Source: Gemmatimonadaceae bacterium
GTDB taxonomy: Bacteria; Gemmatimonadota; Gemmatimonadetes; Gemmatimonadales; Gemmatimonadaceae
Assembly (NCBI GenBank): GCA_024710705.1
Contig: JANJUF010000062.1
Coordinates: 1-64,000, forward strand
DNA length: 64,000 bases
Direction of reading: 5' to 3'
Shown here piece after piece: positions 50,305 to 60,592 of the stretch (its first letter is position 1; each line of letters begins with the position of its first letter). Under the pieces are notes generated by a model. The model made no database searches. It was not told the DNA's origin and was given only the letters and a program-made list of their open reading frames with translations. The position numbers and the translations under genes are program-made.

Positions 50305-50802
50305 TCAGGTCTCGAGGCCTGCGAGGACGCAGCCACAGGGACCGGTGTTCAGATCCGCCCCGCACGTCGCGCACAGTCCCTTGCAGTCGGGACGGCACAA
50401 CGGCAGCACGGAGGTGTCCAGCAACCACTGCTCGCGGATCGCGGGCCGGAGATCCAGCGTCGTGCCCGCGTCGGACAGCGGGTAGACGTCGGGTTCGTCC
50501 GCGTTCTCGTCGTCGGCATCGGCGAAGATGAGGTGCGAATCCCCCTGCACCACGAACTCCACCGGCGCCAGGCACCGGCGGCACTCTCCGGAGGCGGTTC
50601 CGTGGAACTCGCCGCTGAAGTAGAACCGCCCCGCCCCCGCCCCGCTCAGGCGTCCGGTGACCTGGATCGACCCAACCGGGCGAACGTCGCCCTCCAACCA
50701 CACCGCGTCGTCGGAAGCGAGGCCGGATTCGACCTGTGCCGCTCCCTGCTGAAGGGTGCGAATTGGGAACGAAAGCATAGCTGAGAAAACTAACCCCGCC
50801 AC
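50305..50802 (-). CDS. DUF177 (YceD) domain protein; start uncertain
   Basis: GECRRCLAPVEF and CRPDCKGLCATCGADLN Cys motifs; upstream of rpmF as usual. Confidence 0.88.
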   Translation of the reverse strand: MAGLVFSAMLSFPIRTLQQGAAQVESGLASDDAVWLEGDVRPVGSIQVTGRLSGAGAGRFYFSGEFHGTASGECRRCLAPVEFVVQGDSHLIFADADDENADEPDVYPLSDAGTTLDLRPAIREQWLLDTSVLPLCRPDCKGLCATCGADLNTGPCGCVLAGLET

Positions 50803-50866
50803 CTAGGCCCGGTCAAGGCGCCAAATCAGTGCGGGGACACGACTTAGGGGGAGATGCAAGCGGCAG

Positions 50867-50921
50867 GACGGAAGACGGAAGGTATCGGCGGCCCGGCGTG
50901 CGGGACCTTCCGTCTTCCGTC
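50867..50921. repeat. GACGGAA-type long hairpin between ndk and yceD/rpmF
   Basis: GACGGAAGACGGAAGGT (50867-50883) and perfect reverse complement ACCTTCCGTCTTCCGTC (50905-50921); third TTCCGTC copy follows to 50930. Confidence 0.85.
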
Positions 50922-50939
50922 TTCCGTCCTCCCTCGCCG

Positions 50940-51359
50940 TTACAAGCTGTCCGCCTCAGCAAAGAAGAACCGGCCTTCCCGTACCGCGTTCTCGTCCGAA
51001 TCCGATGCGTGGATGGCGTTCCGGCCCTTGGACTCGGCGTAGAGCTTGCGGACCGTCCCAGCAGCGGCCTCGGCCGGATCGGTGGCGCCGATGGCGTCAC
51101 GCAGGGCGTGCACGGCGTTGTCCTTCTGCACGATGAACGGCATGCAGGGCGCCGAACTCATGAACTCCACCAGTTCGCCATAGAACGGGCGGCCGCGGTG
51201 CACCGCGTAGAACTCCTCGGCCTGCTTCTTGGAGAGCTGCATCACGCGCGCCGCCTTGAGCACGAAGCCCTGGGCCTCGAGGTGGGCGACGATCTTGCCG
51301 GCCTTGCCGCTGTTGAAGGCGTCGGGCTTGATGATGCTGAACGTATAGTTGAGAGCCAT
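50940..51359 (-). CDS. ndk: Nucleoside diphosphate kinase
   Basis: YTFSIIKPDAFNSGKAGKIVAHLEAQGF, GRNAIHASDSDENAVRE active-site His. Confidence 0.93.
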   Translation of the reverse strand: MALNYTFSIIKPDAFNSGKAGKIVAHLEAQGFVLKAARVMQLSKKQAEEFYAVHRGRPFYGELVEFMSSAPCMPFIVQKDNAVHALRDAIGATDPAEAAAGTVRKLYAESKGRNAIHASDSDENAVREGRFFFAEADSL

Positions 51360-51491
51360 GTGACCTGGTGTCGGGTGTCGGAATCAGGGACCTACGAACA
51401 ACACTCACCACGAGGACTCGGAGGGTTCTGGGTGCACCGATGGCTCCGAGGCGCCGGGACCCTTCGTGCCTTCGTGGTCGAGCAGTGGGCG

Positions 51492-52364
51492 TTACTTCAG
51501 ACGCGCGCGGATCAGCTCCACGAAATCCATCGGGCGCTTGGAGATGCCCATGCCAGCGGCAGCAAAGGCCTCGAGCTTCTCGGCGGCGGTGCCCGAGGAG
51601 CCGGAGATGATCGCCCCGGCGTGGCCCATGCGGCGGCCCGGCGGCGCGGTCTGCCCGGCGATGAATCCCACCACCGGCTTCTTCATGTGCTTCTTGACGT
51701 ACTCCGCCGCTTCCTGCTCGTCCGTGCCGCCGATCTCACCCATCATGGCGATGGCCTTGGTGGCCGGGTCCTTCTCGAACGCCTCGAGGCAGTCGATGAA
51801 GTTCGTGCCGTTGATCGGGTCGCCGCCGATGCCGACGCAGGTCGTCTGGCCGATGCCGGCGCGGGTGAGCTGGTAGACCACTTCGTAGGTCAGCGTGCCC
51901 GAGCGCGAGACCACGCCCACGGGACCCGGCAGGCAGATGCGGCCCGGGATGATGCCGACCTTCGACTCGCCCGGCGTGATCAAGCCCGGGCAGTTGGGGC
52001 CGAGCAGACGGACTCCACGCTCCTTCACGAAGGGATAGACCTTCGTCATGTCGAGCACCGGCACGCCTTCGGTGATGCAGACCACGAGCGAGACGCCGGC
52101 CGCGGCCGCCTCCATCATCGCGTCGGCCGCGAACGGCGGCGGCACGTAGATGACGCTGGTGTTGGCGCCGGTGGCCTTCACGGCGTCGAACACCGTGTTG
52201 AAGATCGGCACCGTGCCCTCGAACTTCTGGCCGCCCTTGCCCGGCGTGACGCCGGCCACCACCTGCGTGCCGTACTCCATCATCTGCTTGGCGTGGAACG
52301 AGCCGTCGCGGCCCGTGATGCCCTGGATGACGAGCTTGGTGTTCTTGTCAATGAAGACGCTCAT
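51492..52364 (-). CDS. sucD: Succinyl-CoA synthetase subunit alpha
   Basis: [52 protein letters not shown]. Confidence 0.96.
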   Translation of the reverse strand: MSVFIDKNTKLVIQGITGRDGSFHAKQMMEYGTQVVAGVTPGKGGQKFEGTVPIFNTVFDAVKATGANTSVIYVPPPFAADAMMEAAAAGVSLVVCITEGVPVLDMTKVYPFVKERGVRLLGPNCPGLITPGESKVGIIPGRICLPGPVGVVSRSGTLTYEVVYQLTRAGIGQTTCVGIGGDPINGTNFIDCLEAFEKDPATKAIAMMGEIGGTDEQEAAEYVKKHMKKPVVGFIAGQTAPPGRRMGHAGAIISGSSGTAAEKLEAFAAAGMGISKRPMDFVELIRARLK

Positions 52365-52365
52365 C

Positions 52366-53505
52366 TCACTTCCCTCCCTTGGCGAGGGCCACGGCCTGTT
52401 GCACCGCGGTGTCCATGTCGCTCGAGGCGGTGAAGCCGTTCTCGGTGAGGATCTTCATGGCGAGTTCTTCATTGGTGCCGGTGAGGCGGATGACGATCGG
52501 CACCTTGAGCGGATTCGCCTTGGTGGCCGTGACGATGCCGTTGGCCACGTCATCGGTGCGCGTGATGCCGCCGAAGATGTTGAACAGGATGGCCTTCACG
52601 TTCTTGTCGGCGGTGATGATGCGCAGCGCATTGACGACCTTCTCCGGATTCGACGACCCGCCGATGTCGAGGAAGTTGGCCGGCTCGCCACCGTAGTACT
52701 TCACCAGGTCCATGGTGGCCATCGCCAGGCCGGCGCCGTTCACCACGCAGCCGACGTTGCCATCGAGCTTGATGAACGTGAGGTTGGCGTTGCGGGCGTC
52801 CACCTCGGATGGCTCCTCGCTGCTCTCGTCCCGCAGGGCCGCGATATCCGGCTTGCGGTCGAGCTCGTTGTCGTCAATCACCATCTTGCCGTCCACGGCG
52901 AGCAGGTCGCCCGTCGGCGTGACGACCAACGGGTTGATCTCGGCCAACGAGCAGCCGGCGGCCATGAAGGCCGCATAGAGATGCTGCATGATCTTCGCCG
53001 CGCCGCGGGCCAGCTTCACGTCCTCGTAGAGGAAGAAGCCCATGCGCATCGCGTCGTAGGTCGGCAGGCCGTAGCGCACGTCCACCGGCACGTAGAGGAT
53101 CTTCTCCGGCGTCGTGGCCGCGACTTCCTCGATGTCAATGCCGCCGGCGGCGGACACCATGAACACCGGCTTCTTCGTCGCGCGGTCCACGATGATGCCG
53201 ACGTACGCTTCCGTGCCGATGTCGGCGGCGACGGTCACGAGCACCTTCTCGACCGTGAGGTCCTTGATCTTCATGCCGAGGATCGCGGTCGCCTTCTCCT
53301 TGGCGTCGGCCGGGGTCTTGCAGAACTTCACGCCACCGGCCTTGCCGCGGCCACCGGCGTGCACCTGCGCCTTCACCATCACGGCCGTGCCGTACGTGGT
53401 CGCGATCGCCTCAGCCTGGGCCGGCGTCGTGGCCACTTCCCCGGGGGGAATGGGGACGCCGTGGCTGCGGAGGATTTCCTTCGCTTGGTACTCGTGGATA
53501 TTCAC
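52366..53505 (-). CDS. sucC: Succinyl-CoA synthetase subunit beta
   Basis: [60 protein letters not shown] start 53505. Confidence 0.95.
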   Translation of the reverse strand: MNIHEYQAKEILRSHGVPIPPGEVATTPAQAEAIATTYGTAVMVKAQVHAGGRGKAGGVKFCKTPADAKEKATAILGMKIKDLTVEKVLVTVAADIGTEAYVGIIVDRATKKPVFMVSAAGGIDIEEVAATTPEKILYVPVDVRYGLPTYDAMRMGFFLYEDVKLARGAAKIMQHLYAAFMAAGCSLAEINPLVVTPTGDLLAVDGKMVIDDNELDRKPDIAALRDESSEEPSEVDARNANLTFIKLDGNVGCVVNGAGLAMATMDLVKYYGGEPANFLDIGGSSNPEKVVNALRIITADKNVKAILFNIFGGITRTDDVANGIVTATKANPLKVPIVIRLTGTNEELAMKILTENGFTASSDMDTAVQQAVALAKGGK

Positions 53506-53593
53506 ACGGTCTCCATAGGGGGAACGGGTTCGGAACAACCATTGAAAATACTCGACGCGGAGTGCCCACGGCACCCGCGACGCCGGCTTTTTC

Positions 53594-56065
53594 TCAGCGG
53601 GGCTCGGTGCGTTCCAGGAGTCGCCCCAGCGCGGCCCAGGCCTCGCCGTAGGCGGTCCAATCTCCAGCGCGCAGTGCCGCCTGCATGGCCGCGTACAGTC
53701 GCATCACGCGCTCGCGGAACGCATCGCTCGCCAGCGGCGCCACCGCGGTTCGCACCCCGAGGGCCTCCCCGAGCGTTCGACCGCTGCGCGTGCGCCCGTC
53801 CACAGATGCCACGACGCCGGCAAGCCTCGGTGCCCCCTCCGCTGGCCACACGTAGTGACTCTGCACCCACGCCGGGCCGCGCTCAGTGGGGATGGCCTGG
53901 ACGCGCCCGCGCTGGCCCTGCGGAAGATTGCGGCCGAAACCGGCGGACTCTGCGGCGGCCTGCAGCTCCTCGAGGACCGTCGTCCAGCGTGGGCCTGGGG
54001 CGTGGTGGTACTCCGTGCGACGGTCCGCCCCGCCCCGCGCAACCAACAGGCCGAGGGTCCGGCCAGCCCATGGCACGTCCACCGGCAGCGCCCAGCCCAA
54101 AGTCCCCGCCGTGTCGAGCTGAAACATCGTGGCATTGCCGATCGCCAGGTCGGCATCGGCGTCATCGGTGCGCGTTAGCCGGCGTCGGCCGAGCGTATCG
54201 TCCTGGAATCCGACGGCGGCCAGGGCGCTCCCCTGCACGAGCATCCAATCCACGGACGGCGGCCGCTCGCGCCGGACCCACTCCGGCGCCGCGTCCAGTG
54301 GAGTGAAGGCACTCGGGAAGGCACGCACCCAATGCCGCATCACGGGATCGGGCCGCTCGACCGGGATGATCATCACCGCGCCCGTCTGCGCCTGGATGAG
54401 CGCGGTCGCCGCGTGCCTGGCGTAGCGCGCCTCCGTCCCCTCAACCGGCAGCGCGACGCTCAGCGGATAGGACGTTGCCGTCACGAAGAGTTCGACAAAC
54501 CAATAGAGCGAATCGCCCCGCAGATACGGCGTGAGCGAGCCGCCAGGTCGCAGAAAGGGCACCAGCTGCCCGAGCCGGGCGCGCACGTCTCGATGCGTGA
54601 CCAAGCGCGGCCGCGGCGCGGGCACCTGGCGGACGAGCAATCGCGGGTCCTGCTGGTCCCACGAGAGGGCCACGCGGGACACCGTGCTGGCGAACTCCGG
54701 CGCGGCGATGCGGCCGCTGGGATCCGCCACCAGTGCCACCCCCCGCTCACCCGGCGCGACCAAGACCCCGTCGAGGTCCTCGTCACCGATGCCGGGCGCG
54801 AGGAACGGGCGCCCGGCATCATCGGCGCTCGACGCGCGAAATGCGATGGCCGTCCATCGGCCCGTTTCGACGTCGTCCATCGGCCGCCGCAGCACGACGC
54901 TGGCTTCCAAACCGTCTGCGGTCGCGCGCCAGGCGATCGTTGCGGCCACCCCGCCGCGCGCACCGGCGCTGCCGTGCTGTACCAGCGCCGCCGGATCCCA
55001 GCCGCTCAGTGCGTGCGGAAGCGCCGACAGCGGGACGGTCGCGAGTGCCAGCGTATCGGCACCGCCGATCTCGTCCACACCAAAGGCACGGCGCGTGAAC
55101 AACGACGCCACGTTGATGTACGAGCGCTCGCGCGCCTTGGCGTCGGCGCTGGCCAATGGCCTCCGCGCCGCGAGCGGCAAGAGGGCTGACAGGATCGGCC
55201 CGCCCAGCACCAGCGCCGTAAGCATCGTGACGGCGAGCCGGAGGTAGCCACGCCATCCGGCCCAGACGAGGACGGCAGCGATGGGCACCGCCGCGAAGGA
55301 TGCTGCCGCCAGATACGGCAGCGCCACGCGATGGTCGTAGGCCCCGAAGAGCGCCGTGAGGGCGTTGTCCACCACCGCGCCGCTGCCGGCGCTCAATCGC
55401 TCGTAGCGGTCGAGGCGCCAGTCCCAGCCGACGAGGAGCACCAGCAGGCCCGAGAGTACCGAGAGGTGCCGCCGCACCCAGGTCGAGACGTACAACCCGC
55501 TCGGCGTCCAGCGGATGCTCGGCGTGGCGCCGTAGGCGAGGACCACCAGCATCGCGACGACGATCACCGCGGCCAGCACCCGCTCTTGCAGGGCGCGCTC
55601 CCACGGCAGCCACGCCACGTAGAAGCCGAGGTCGCGTTCCAGGTAGGGGTCCAGCTCGCCAAAGGGAGGGACGTCGAAGGCCAGGGCCGCCGCGGCCCAG
55701 TCGTGGGGGAGCAACGCGAACAGCGCGCCGACCAGGAGCGCGAGGGCGGCCGCCAGGAACGTCAGCCGCTGCGTCGGTACGGCTTCGGAGATCTCGAGGT
55801 CGCCGACTTGGCGTGGCAGGACCAGCGATACGATCGACTGTCGGACGGCGAACAGGTTCGCGAAGGTGAAGAGCGCGACACCGAGAAACGCCGCCACCGC
55901 GAGGAGCGTCGAGACCGTGGCGCGCGTGACCCACACCGCCTCGAATCCGAGCGCCGCGTGGAAGGCCCGATCCGCATACTGCCCGGCGAGCCAGCGGCCG
56001 GCGAGGAGCGCGAGTGCGCCGCCGGCGAGGAGTCCGAGGAGTCCGCGCCGCGTCCGCACGCTCAT
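53594..56065 (-). CDS. UPF0182 (COG1615)-like membrane protein
   Basis: N-terminal multi-TM, DPYLERDLGFYVAWLPWERAL, ERSYINVASLFTRRAFGVDEI; large soluble C-terminal half. Confidence 0.75.
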   Translation of the reverse strand: MSVRTRRGLLGLLAGGALALLAGRWLAGQYADRAFHAALGFEAVWVTRATVSTLLAVAAFLGVALFTFANLFAVRQSIVSLVLPRQVGDLEISEAVPTQRLTFLAAALALLVGALFALLPHDWAAAALAFDVPPFGELDPYLERDLGFYVAWLPWERALQERVLAAVIVVAMLVVLAYGATPSIRWTPSGLYVSTWVRRHLSVLSGLLVLLVGWDWRLDRYERLSAGSGAVVDNALTALFGAYDHRVALPYLAAASFAAVPIAAVLVWAGWRGYLRLAVTMLTALVLGGPILSALLPLAARRPLASADAKARERSYINVASLFTRRAFGVDEIGGADTLALATVPLSALPHALSGWDPAALVQHGSAGARGGVAATIAWRATADGLEASVVLRRPMDDVETGRWTAIAFRASSADDAGRPFLAPGIGDEDLDGVLVAPGERGVALVADPSGRIAAPEFASTVSRVALSWDQQDPRLLVRQVPAPRPRLVTHRDVRARLGQLVPFLRPGGSLTPYLRGDSLYWFVELFVTATSYPLSVALPVEGTEARYARHAATALIQAQTGAVMIIPVERPDPVMRHWVRAFPSAFTPLDAAPEWVRRERPPSVDWMLVQGSALAAVGFQDDTLGRRRLTRTDDADADLAIGNATMFQLDTAGTLGWALPVDVPWAGRTLGLLVARGGADRRTEYHHAPGPRWTTVLEELQAAAESAGFGRNLPQGQRGRVQAIPTERGPAWVQSHYVWPAEGAPRLAGVVASVDGRTRSGRTLGEALGVRTAVAPLASDAFRERVMRLYAAMQAALRAGDWTAYGEAWAALGRLLERTEPR

Positions 56066-56066
56066 C

Positions 56067-57452
56067 TCAGTGCGAGGAGGCTCCGACCGTCACGCCCTGC
56101 GTGGCGAGCCAGCCTTCCACCTCGGCGCGCAGTTCCGCCAGACGAGCTTCGCTTGACGCCTCGAACCGGAGCACGAGGATCGGCTGCGTGTTGGAGCTGC
56201 GGATGAGCCCCCAGCCGCCGTCGAACAGGATGCGCACGCCGTCCACGTCACTCACCGGGTACCTGGCGCGGAAATGGGCGAGCGCCGCCTGCGTGACCCC
56301 TTCCTTCCGATCGTCTGGACAGTCCACCCGCATCTCGGGGGTGGAGACGAAGCGCGGGACGTCGGCGAGCAAGTCCTTCACCGGCCGCTTGGCATCGGCG
56401 ACGATGCGCAGCAGTCGCGCCGCCGCGTAGATCGCGTCGTCGTGGCCGTAGAAACCCTCCGTGAAGAACATGTGCCCGGACATCTCCCCGGCGAGCGGGG
56501 CCTGCATCTCCTTCATCTTCTCCTTGATGAGGGAGTGCCCCGTCTTCCACATCACGGGCGTCCCGCCGGCCTTCGTGATGCCATCGGGGAGTGCCTGCGA
56601 GCACTTCACGTCGAAGATGATCGGCTGGCCCTTGCCGGTGCGCGCCAACACATCGCGCGCGTAGAGCAGCAGGAGATAGTCGCCCCAGATGATCGTGCCG
56701 TCGCCGTCCACGATGCCGATGCGGTCGGCGTCACCATCGAACCCGATGCCGAGCTGGCTGCCCGTCTCGCGCACCGTGCGGATGAGGTCCTGCAGGTTGG
56801 CCGTGACGGTCGGGTCCGGATGGTGGTTCGGGAAGGTCCCGTCGCTCTCGGCGAAGAGCCAGGTCGGCTCTACACCGAGCGCCTTGAACAGCGCCGGGGC
56901 CACCACCGCACCGACGCCGTTGCCGCAGTCGATTACGACCTTGAGGTCGCTGGGGAGGGGTCCGATCCGCTCGGCGACGTCGTCCACGTAGCGCGAGAGG
57001 ATCTTCTCGTGGCGGACGCGGCCCTGCCCGCTCGGAAACGCGCCCGCGTCGATGATCGCCCGGAGCCGCTGGATGCCCTCACCGTGCAAGGAGGCCTTGC
57101 CGACGCTGCATTTGAATCCGTTGTACTCCGGCGGATTGTGCGAGCCGGTGATCTGGATCCCGGCCACCACCGGCAGATGGTGGAGCGCCCAGTAGAGCAA
57201 CGGTGTCGGTACGATGCCGACGTCGATGACATCAAGGCCCGCGCCGGTGAGTCCGCGCACCAGCGCATCTCGCAACGCCTCACCACTTGGCCGATTGTCG
57301 CGTCCCACCGCCACCGCACCCTGCAGCCCGCGCTCGGCGAGGATCACGGCGTATCCGCGTCCGATGGCCTCGGCCGCCGTGACCGTGAGGTCCTGCCCGA
57401 CGATCCCGCGGATGTCGTACTGCCGGAAGATTCCGGGCGCGACTCCCGTCAA
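56067..57452 (-). CDS. Phosphomannomutase/phosphoglucomutase
   Basis: FRQYDIRGIVGQDLT, ITGSHNPPEYNGFK, GFDGDADRIGIVD, GEMSGHMFF; probable TTG start overlapping nuoN stop (TTGA). Confidence 0.93.
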   Translation of the reverse strand: MTGVAPGIFRQYDIRGIVGQDLTVTAAEAIGRGYAVILAERGLQGAVAVGRDNRPSGEALRDALVRGLTGAGLDVIDVGIVPTPLLYWALHHLPVVAGIQITGSHNPPEYNGFKCSVGKASLHGEGIQRLRAIIDAGAFPSGQGRVRHEKILSRYVDDVAERIGPLPSDLKVVIDCGNGVGAVVAPALFKALGVEPTWLFAESDGTFPNHHPDPTVTANLQDLIRTVRETGSQLGIGFDGDADRIGIVDGDGTIIWGDYLLLLYARDVLARTGKGQPIIFDVKCSQALPDGITKAGGTPVMWKTGHSLIKEKMKEMQAPLAGEMSGHMFFTEGFYGHDDAIYAAARLLRIVADAKRPVKDLLADVPRFVSTPEMRVDCPDDRKEGVTQAALAHFRARYPVSDVDGVRILFDGGWGLIRSSNTQPILVLRFEASSEARLAELRAEVEGWLATQGVTVGASSH

Positions 57453-59014
57453 TTCGCCTCCGGCGCCGGACTCGCGGCCGGTGGCGGTGCGAGCGTGCCC
57501 GGCGCGATGGGAGGTCCACCCACCGGCGTCCGGTAGTAGCGCGGCAGCGCACTCCATTCGCTCCACGCGGTGACGGGCGTCGGGAACACCCCAAAGAAGA
57601 GGATCACCGCCACGGTGGTGGCGAGCACCGCCTTCGTGAGCGGACCGGTGATCGGAACGGAACGCGCGTCGTCGGCACGTGGCTGCATGAACATCACGCG
57701 GATGACCTGCAGGTAATAGCCGGCGGAGATGACGGACGTCACCACGACGATCACCGCGAGCAGGACGAGGTTGATGTCCGACGTGAGGGCGGCCACCACC
57801 AAGTACCACTTGGCGAAGAATCCGATGCCGCCGAAGACCGGGAACCCGAGCAGGGCGAGGAGATAGACGCTCATACCCACGGCCAGTCCGGGACGGGCAT
57901 GCCACAATCCGGCAAAATCGGCGATGCGCACTGGCTCGTCGTTCCCCTCTTGCATCAAGGAGACGACCGCGAAGGCGCCGAAGGTGGCCAGGGTGTAGGC
58001 GAGCACGTAGAAGACGAAGGCCGCCGTGCCGGCCGCGCTGTTCGCAAGGACCAGCACCACCAGGTACCCGGAGTGCACGATGCTCGAGTAGGCGAGCATG
58101 CGCTTGATGTTCTGCTGCGAGAGGGCCACCACGTTGCCGATGACCATCGACAGCACCGCCAGCCACCACAGCACCGGACCCCAGGCGAAGGAGAGGAGCT
58201 GGAAGGTCTCGTACCAGATGCGGGCGAAGGTCGCGAACGCCGCCGCCTTGACCGCCGACGCCATGAAGGCCGTGATGGGCGTCGGGGCGCCGTCATAGAC
58301 ATCGGGAGCCCACATATGGAACGGTGCCGACGCCACCTTGAATGCGAGGCCGATTGTCAGCAGGCCGAGGCCCACCAGGAGCATCGTGCTGCCCCACAGC
58401 CGATGCTCGGCGATACGCGAGGCGATCTCCGCGAGCTGCGTGGCGCCGGTCGCCCCGTAGATCAGGGCGATGCCGTACAGCAGGAAGCCGGTGGCGAACG
58501 CGCCGAGCAGGAAATACTTCAACGACGCCTCGGCGGCCGCGCCGCTGCGCCGGTTGAAGCCGGCGAGCACGTACACCGCCACCGACATGATCTCGATGCC
58601 GAGGAAGATCACCATCAGGTCGCGGCCCGCCGCCAGGACCATCATGCCGGCCGTGGCAAACAGCACCAGCACGTGCATCTCGGCCTGGGCGATCCCCTGA
58701 CGGATGTTGTACTCGATGGCGAGCGCGATCGTCCCGAGGGCCGCGATGAGGATGACCACGTCAACAGACCAGCGGAACCCATCCACCGCGATCACGCCTT
58801 GGGCGGCGGTGTCGCCGCGCCAGGCCATGTAGATCACGGCCCCGAGGGTCGCCACGAGCAGGCCGATGGACGCCATGCCGACCGACCGCTGGTGCTGCAC
58901 CGAGTCCGGCCGCCACGCCGCATAGAGCATCAAGACCATCGCCCCGACCATGAGGACGATGTCGGGGAGCAGCGCCGCCATCAGCTGCGTCGGGATCAGC
59001 AGATCGAAGGACAT
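57449..59014 (-). CDS. nuoN: NADH-quinone oxidoreductase subunit N
   Basis: Antiporter-like multi-TM; FKVASAPFHMWAPDVYDGAPTPITAFMA. Confidence 0.95.
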   Translation of the reverse strand: MSFDLLIPTQLMAALLPDIVLMVGAMVLMLYAAWRPDSVQHQRSVGMASIGLLVATLGAVIYMAWRGDTAAQGVIAVDGFRWSVDVVILIAALGTIALAIEYNIRQGIAQAEMHVLVLFATAGMMVLAAGRDLMVIFLGIEIMSVAVYVLAGFNRRSGAAAEASLKYFLLGAFATGFLLYGIALIYGATGATQLAEIASRIAEHRLWGSTMLLVGLGLLTIGLAFKVASAPFHMWAPDVYDGAPTPITAFMASAVKAAAFATFARIWYETFQLLSFAWGPVLWWLAVLSMVIGNVVALSQQNIKRMLAYSSIVHSGYLVVLVLANSAAGTAAFVFYVLAYTLATFGAFAVVSLMQEGNDEPVRIADFAGLWHARPGLAVGMSVYLLALLGFPVFGGIGFFAKWYLVVAALTSDINLVLLAVIVVVTSVISAGYYLQVIRVMFMQPRADDARSVPITGPLTKAVLATTVAVILFFGVFPTPVTAWSEWSALPRYYRTPVGGPPIAPGTLAPPPAASPAPEAN

Positions 59015-60585
59015 CAGCGGATCCTCCCGATGCGGTCGGAGGTGCGCACGTCCTCGACGTATTGAATCAGCTTGGCGGCGGCCCGCTCGGTCTTCTGCAG
59101 CAGGGGCTTCGGATACACACCTATCCAGAGGATGGCAACGACGAGGGGCGTCAGGAGGCCAATCTCGCGCCAGTTGAGGTCGTGGCCGCGGAGCCGCTCA
59201 TTCTCCGGCTTCACCAGCGGATTGTAGATGATGCGCTGGACGGCCCACAGCAGGTACGCCGCAGCGATGATGACGCTGGTCGCGGCGATCACGGCGTAGA
59301 AGGGCTGGGTCTGGAAGGAGCCGATCAATACCAAGAACTCGCCGACGAAGCCGTTCGTGCCTGGCACGCCGATGCTCGACAACGCGACGATCGTCAGGAA
59401 GACCGAGAAGACCGGCATCACCTTGGCGATCCCGCCGAAGTCATCTACCAGCCGCGTGTGGCGCCGCTCGTAGATCATGCCGATGAGGAGGAAGAGGGCG
59501 CCGGTCGAGATGCCGTGGGCGATGGTGACCACCAACGCGCCCTGCAGGCTCTCGGTGGTCAGCGCGAAGATGCCGAGCATGACGAAGCCGAGGTGGCTCA
59601 CCGACGAATACGCCACAAGCTTCTTGAAGTCGGGCTGGACGAGGGCCACCAAGGCGCCGTACACGATGCCGATGACCGCCAGCGAGAGCATCACGGTGCG
59701 CACTGCCGGCAACATCGCCGCCGCCGGGAAGAACGGCAGCGCGAAGCGAATGAACCCGAAGGTGCCCATCTTGAGCATGATGGCCGCGAGGATCACCGAT
59801 CCCGCGGTCGGCGCCTCGACGTGGGCGTCGGGCAGCCAGGTGTGGAACGGGAACATCGGCACCTTGACGGCGAAGGCCACGGCGAAGGCCGCGAAGAGCC
59901 AGACTGATCCGTGGGCATCGCTGAGCCGCGTGTAGTTCAGCACCGCGTCATAGCCGAAGTTCGGGACGCCCTCGGTGCCGGCAGCCGTCCCCAGCCAGAT
60001 GATCGCCACCAGCATCAGCAGCGACCCGAGCATCGTGTACAGGAAGAACTTGAGGCTGGCGTAGAGCCGCCGCTGTCCGCCCCAGACCCCGATGATCAGG
60101 TACATCGGGATCAGCATCACTTCCCACATCACGTAGAACAGGACGAGGTCGAGCGCCATGAAGACGCCGAGCATGCCGGTGGTGAGGATCAGCAACAGCG
60201 CGTAATAGCTCGCCGTCTTCTCCCGGATCGAGGTCCATCCGCCCAGCACCGCGAGTGGCATCAGCAGCGTCGTCAGCAGCACCAGCATCAGGGCGATGCC
60301 GTCGAGCCCGAGGTGGAAGGACACGCCCCACGACGGGATCCAGGGCAGCTCGAAGTCCGCCTGCCAGAGCGGCACCTCGACGTTGACGGACCACCAGAGC
60401 CCCAGCGAGAGCCCCGCCTCGGCCAGGAACACCCAGAGCGCAAAGCGGCGGTCGGACGCCATCTGCGCGTCGGCCGTCGCGGCCCTGCCGCGGAGCAGCA
60501 GCACGGCCGCGCCCAGCAGCGGCAGGCCGAGGAGCGCCGGGAGGATCCAGCCGTTGTAGCTGATCGATTCGAGAAACGCGGTCAC
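59014..60585 (-). CDS. nuoM: NADH-quinone oxidoreductase subunit M
   Basis: FVKVPMFPFHTWLPDAHVEAPTAGSVILAAIMLKMG-type motif. Confidence 0.95.
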   Translation of the reverse strand: MTAFLESISYNGWILPALLGLPLLGAAVLLLRGRAATADAQMASDRRFALWVFLAEAGLSLGLWWSVNVEVPLWQADFELPWIPSWGVSFHLGLDGIALMLVLLTTLLMPLAVLGGWTSIREKTASYYALLLILTTGMLGVFMALDLVLFYVMWEVMLIPMYLIIGVWGGQRRLYASLKFFLYTMLGSLLMLVAIIWLGTAAGTEGVPNFGYDAVLNYTRLSDAHGSVWLFAAFAVAFAVKVPMFPFHTWLPDAHVEAPTAGSVILAAIMLKMGTFGFIRFALPFFPAAAMLPAVRTVMLSLAVIGIVYGALVALVQPDFKKLVAYSSVSHLGFVMLGIFALTTESLQGALVVTIAHGISTGALFLLIGMIYERRHTRLVDDFGGIAKVMPVFSVFLTIVALSSIGVPGTNGFVGEFLVLIGSFQTQPFYAVIAATSVIIAAAYLLWAVQRIIYNPLVKPENERLRGHDLNWREIGLLTPLVVAILWIGVYPKPLLQKTERAAAKLIQYVEDVRTSDRIGRIR

Positions 60586-60592
60586 GGTCGGA

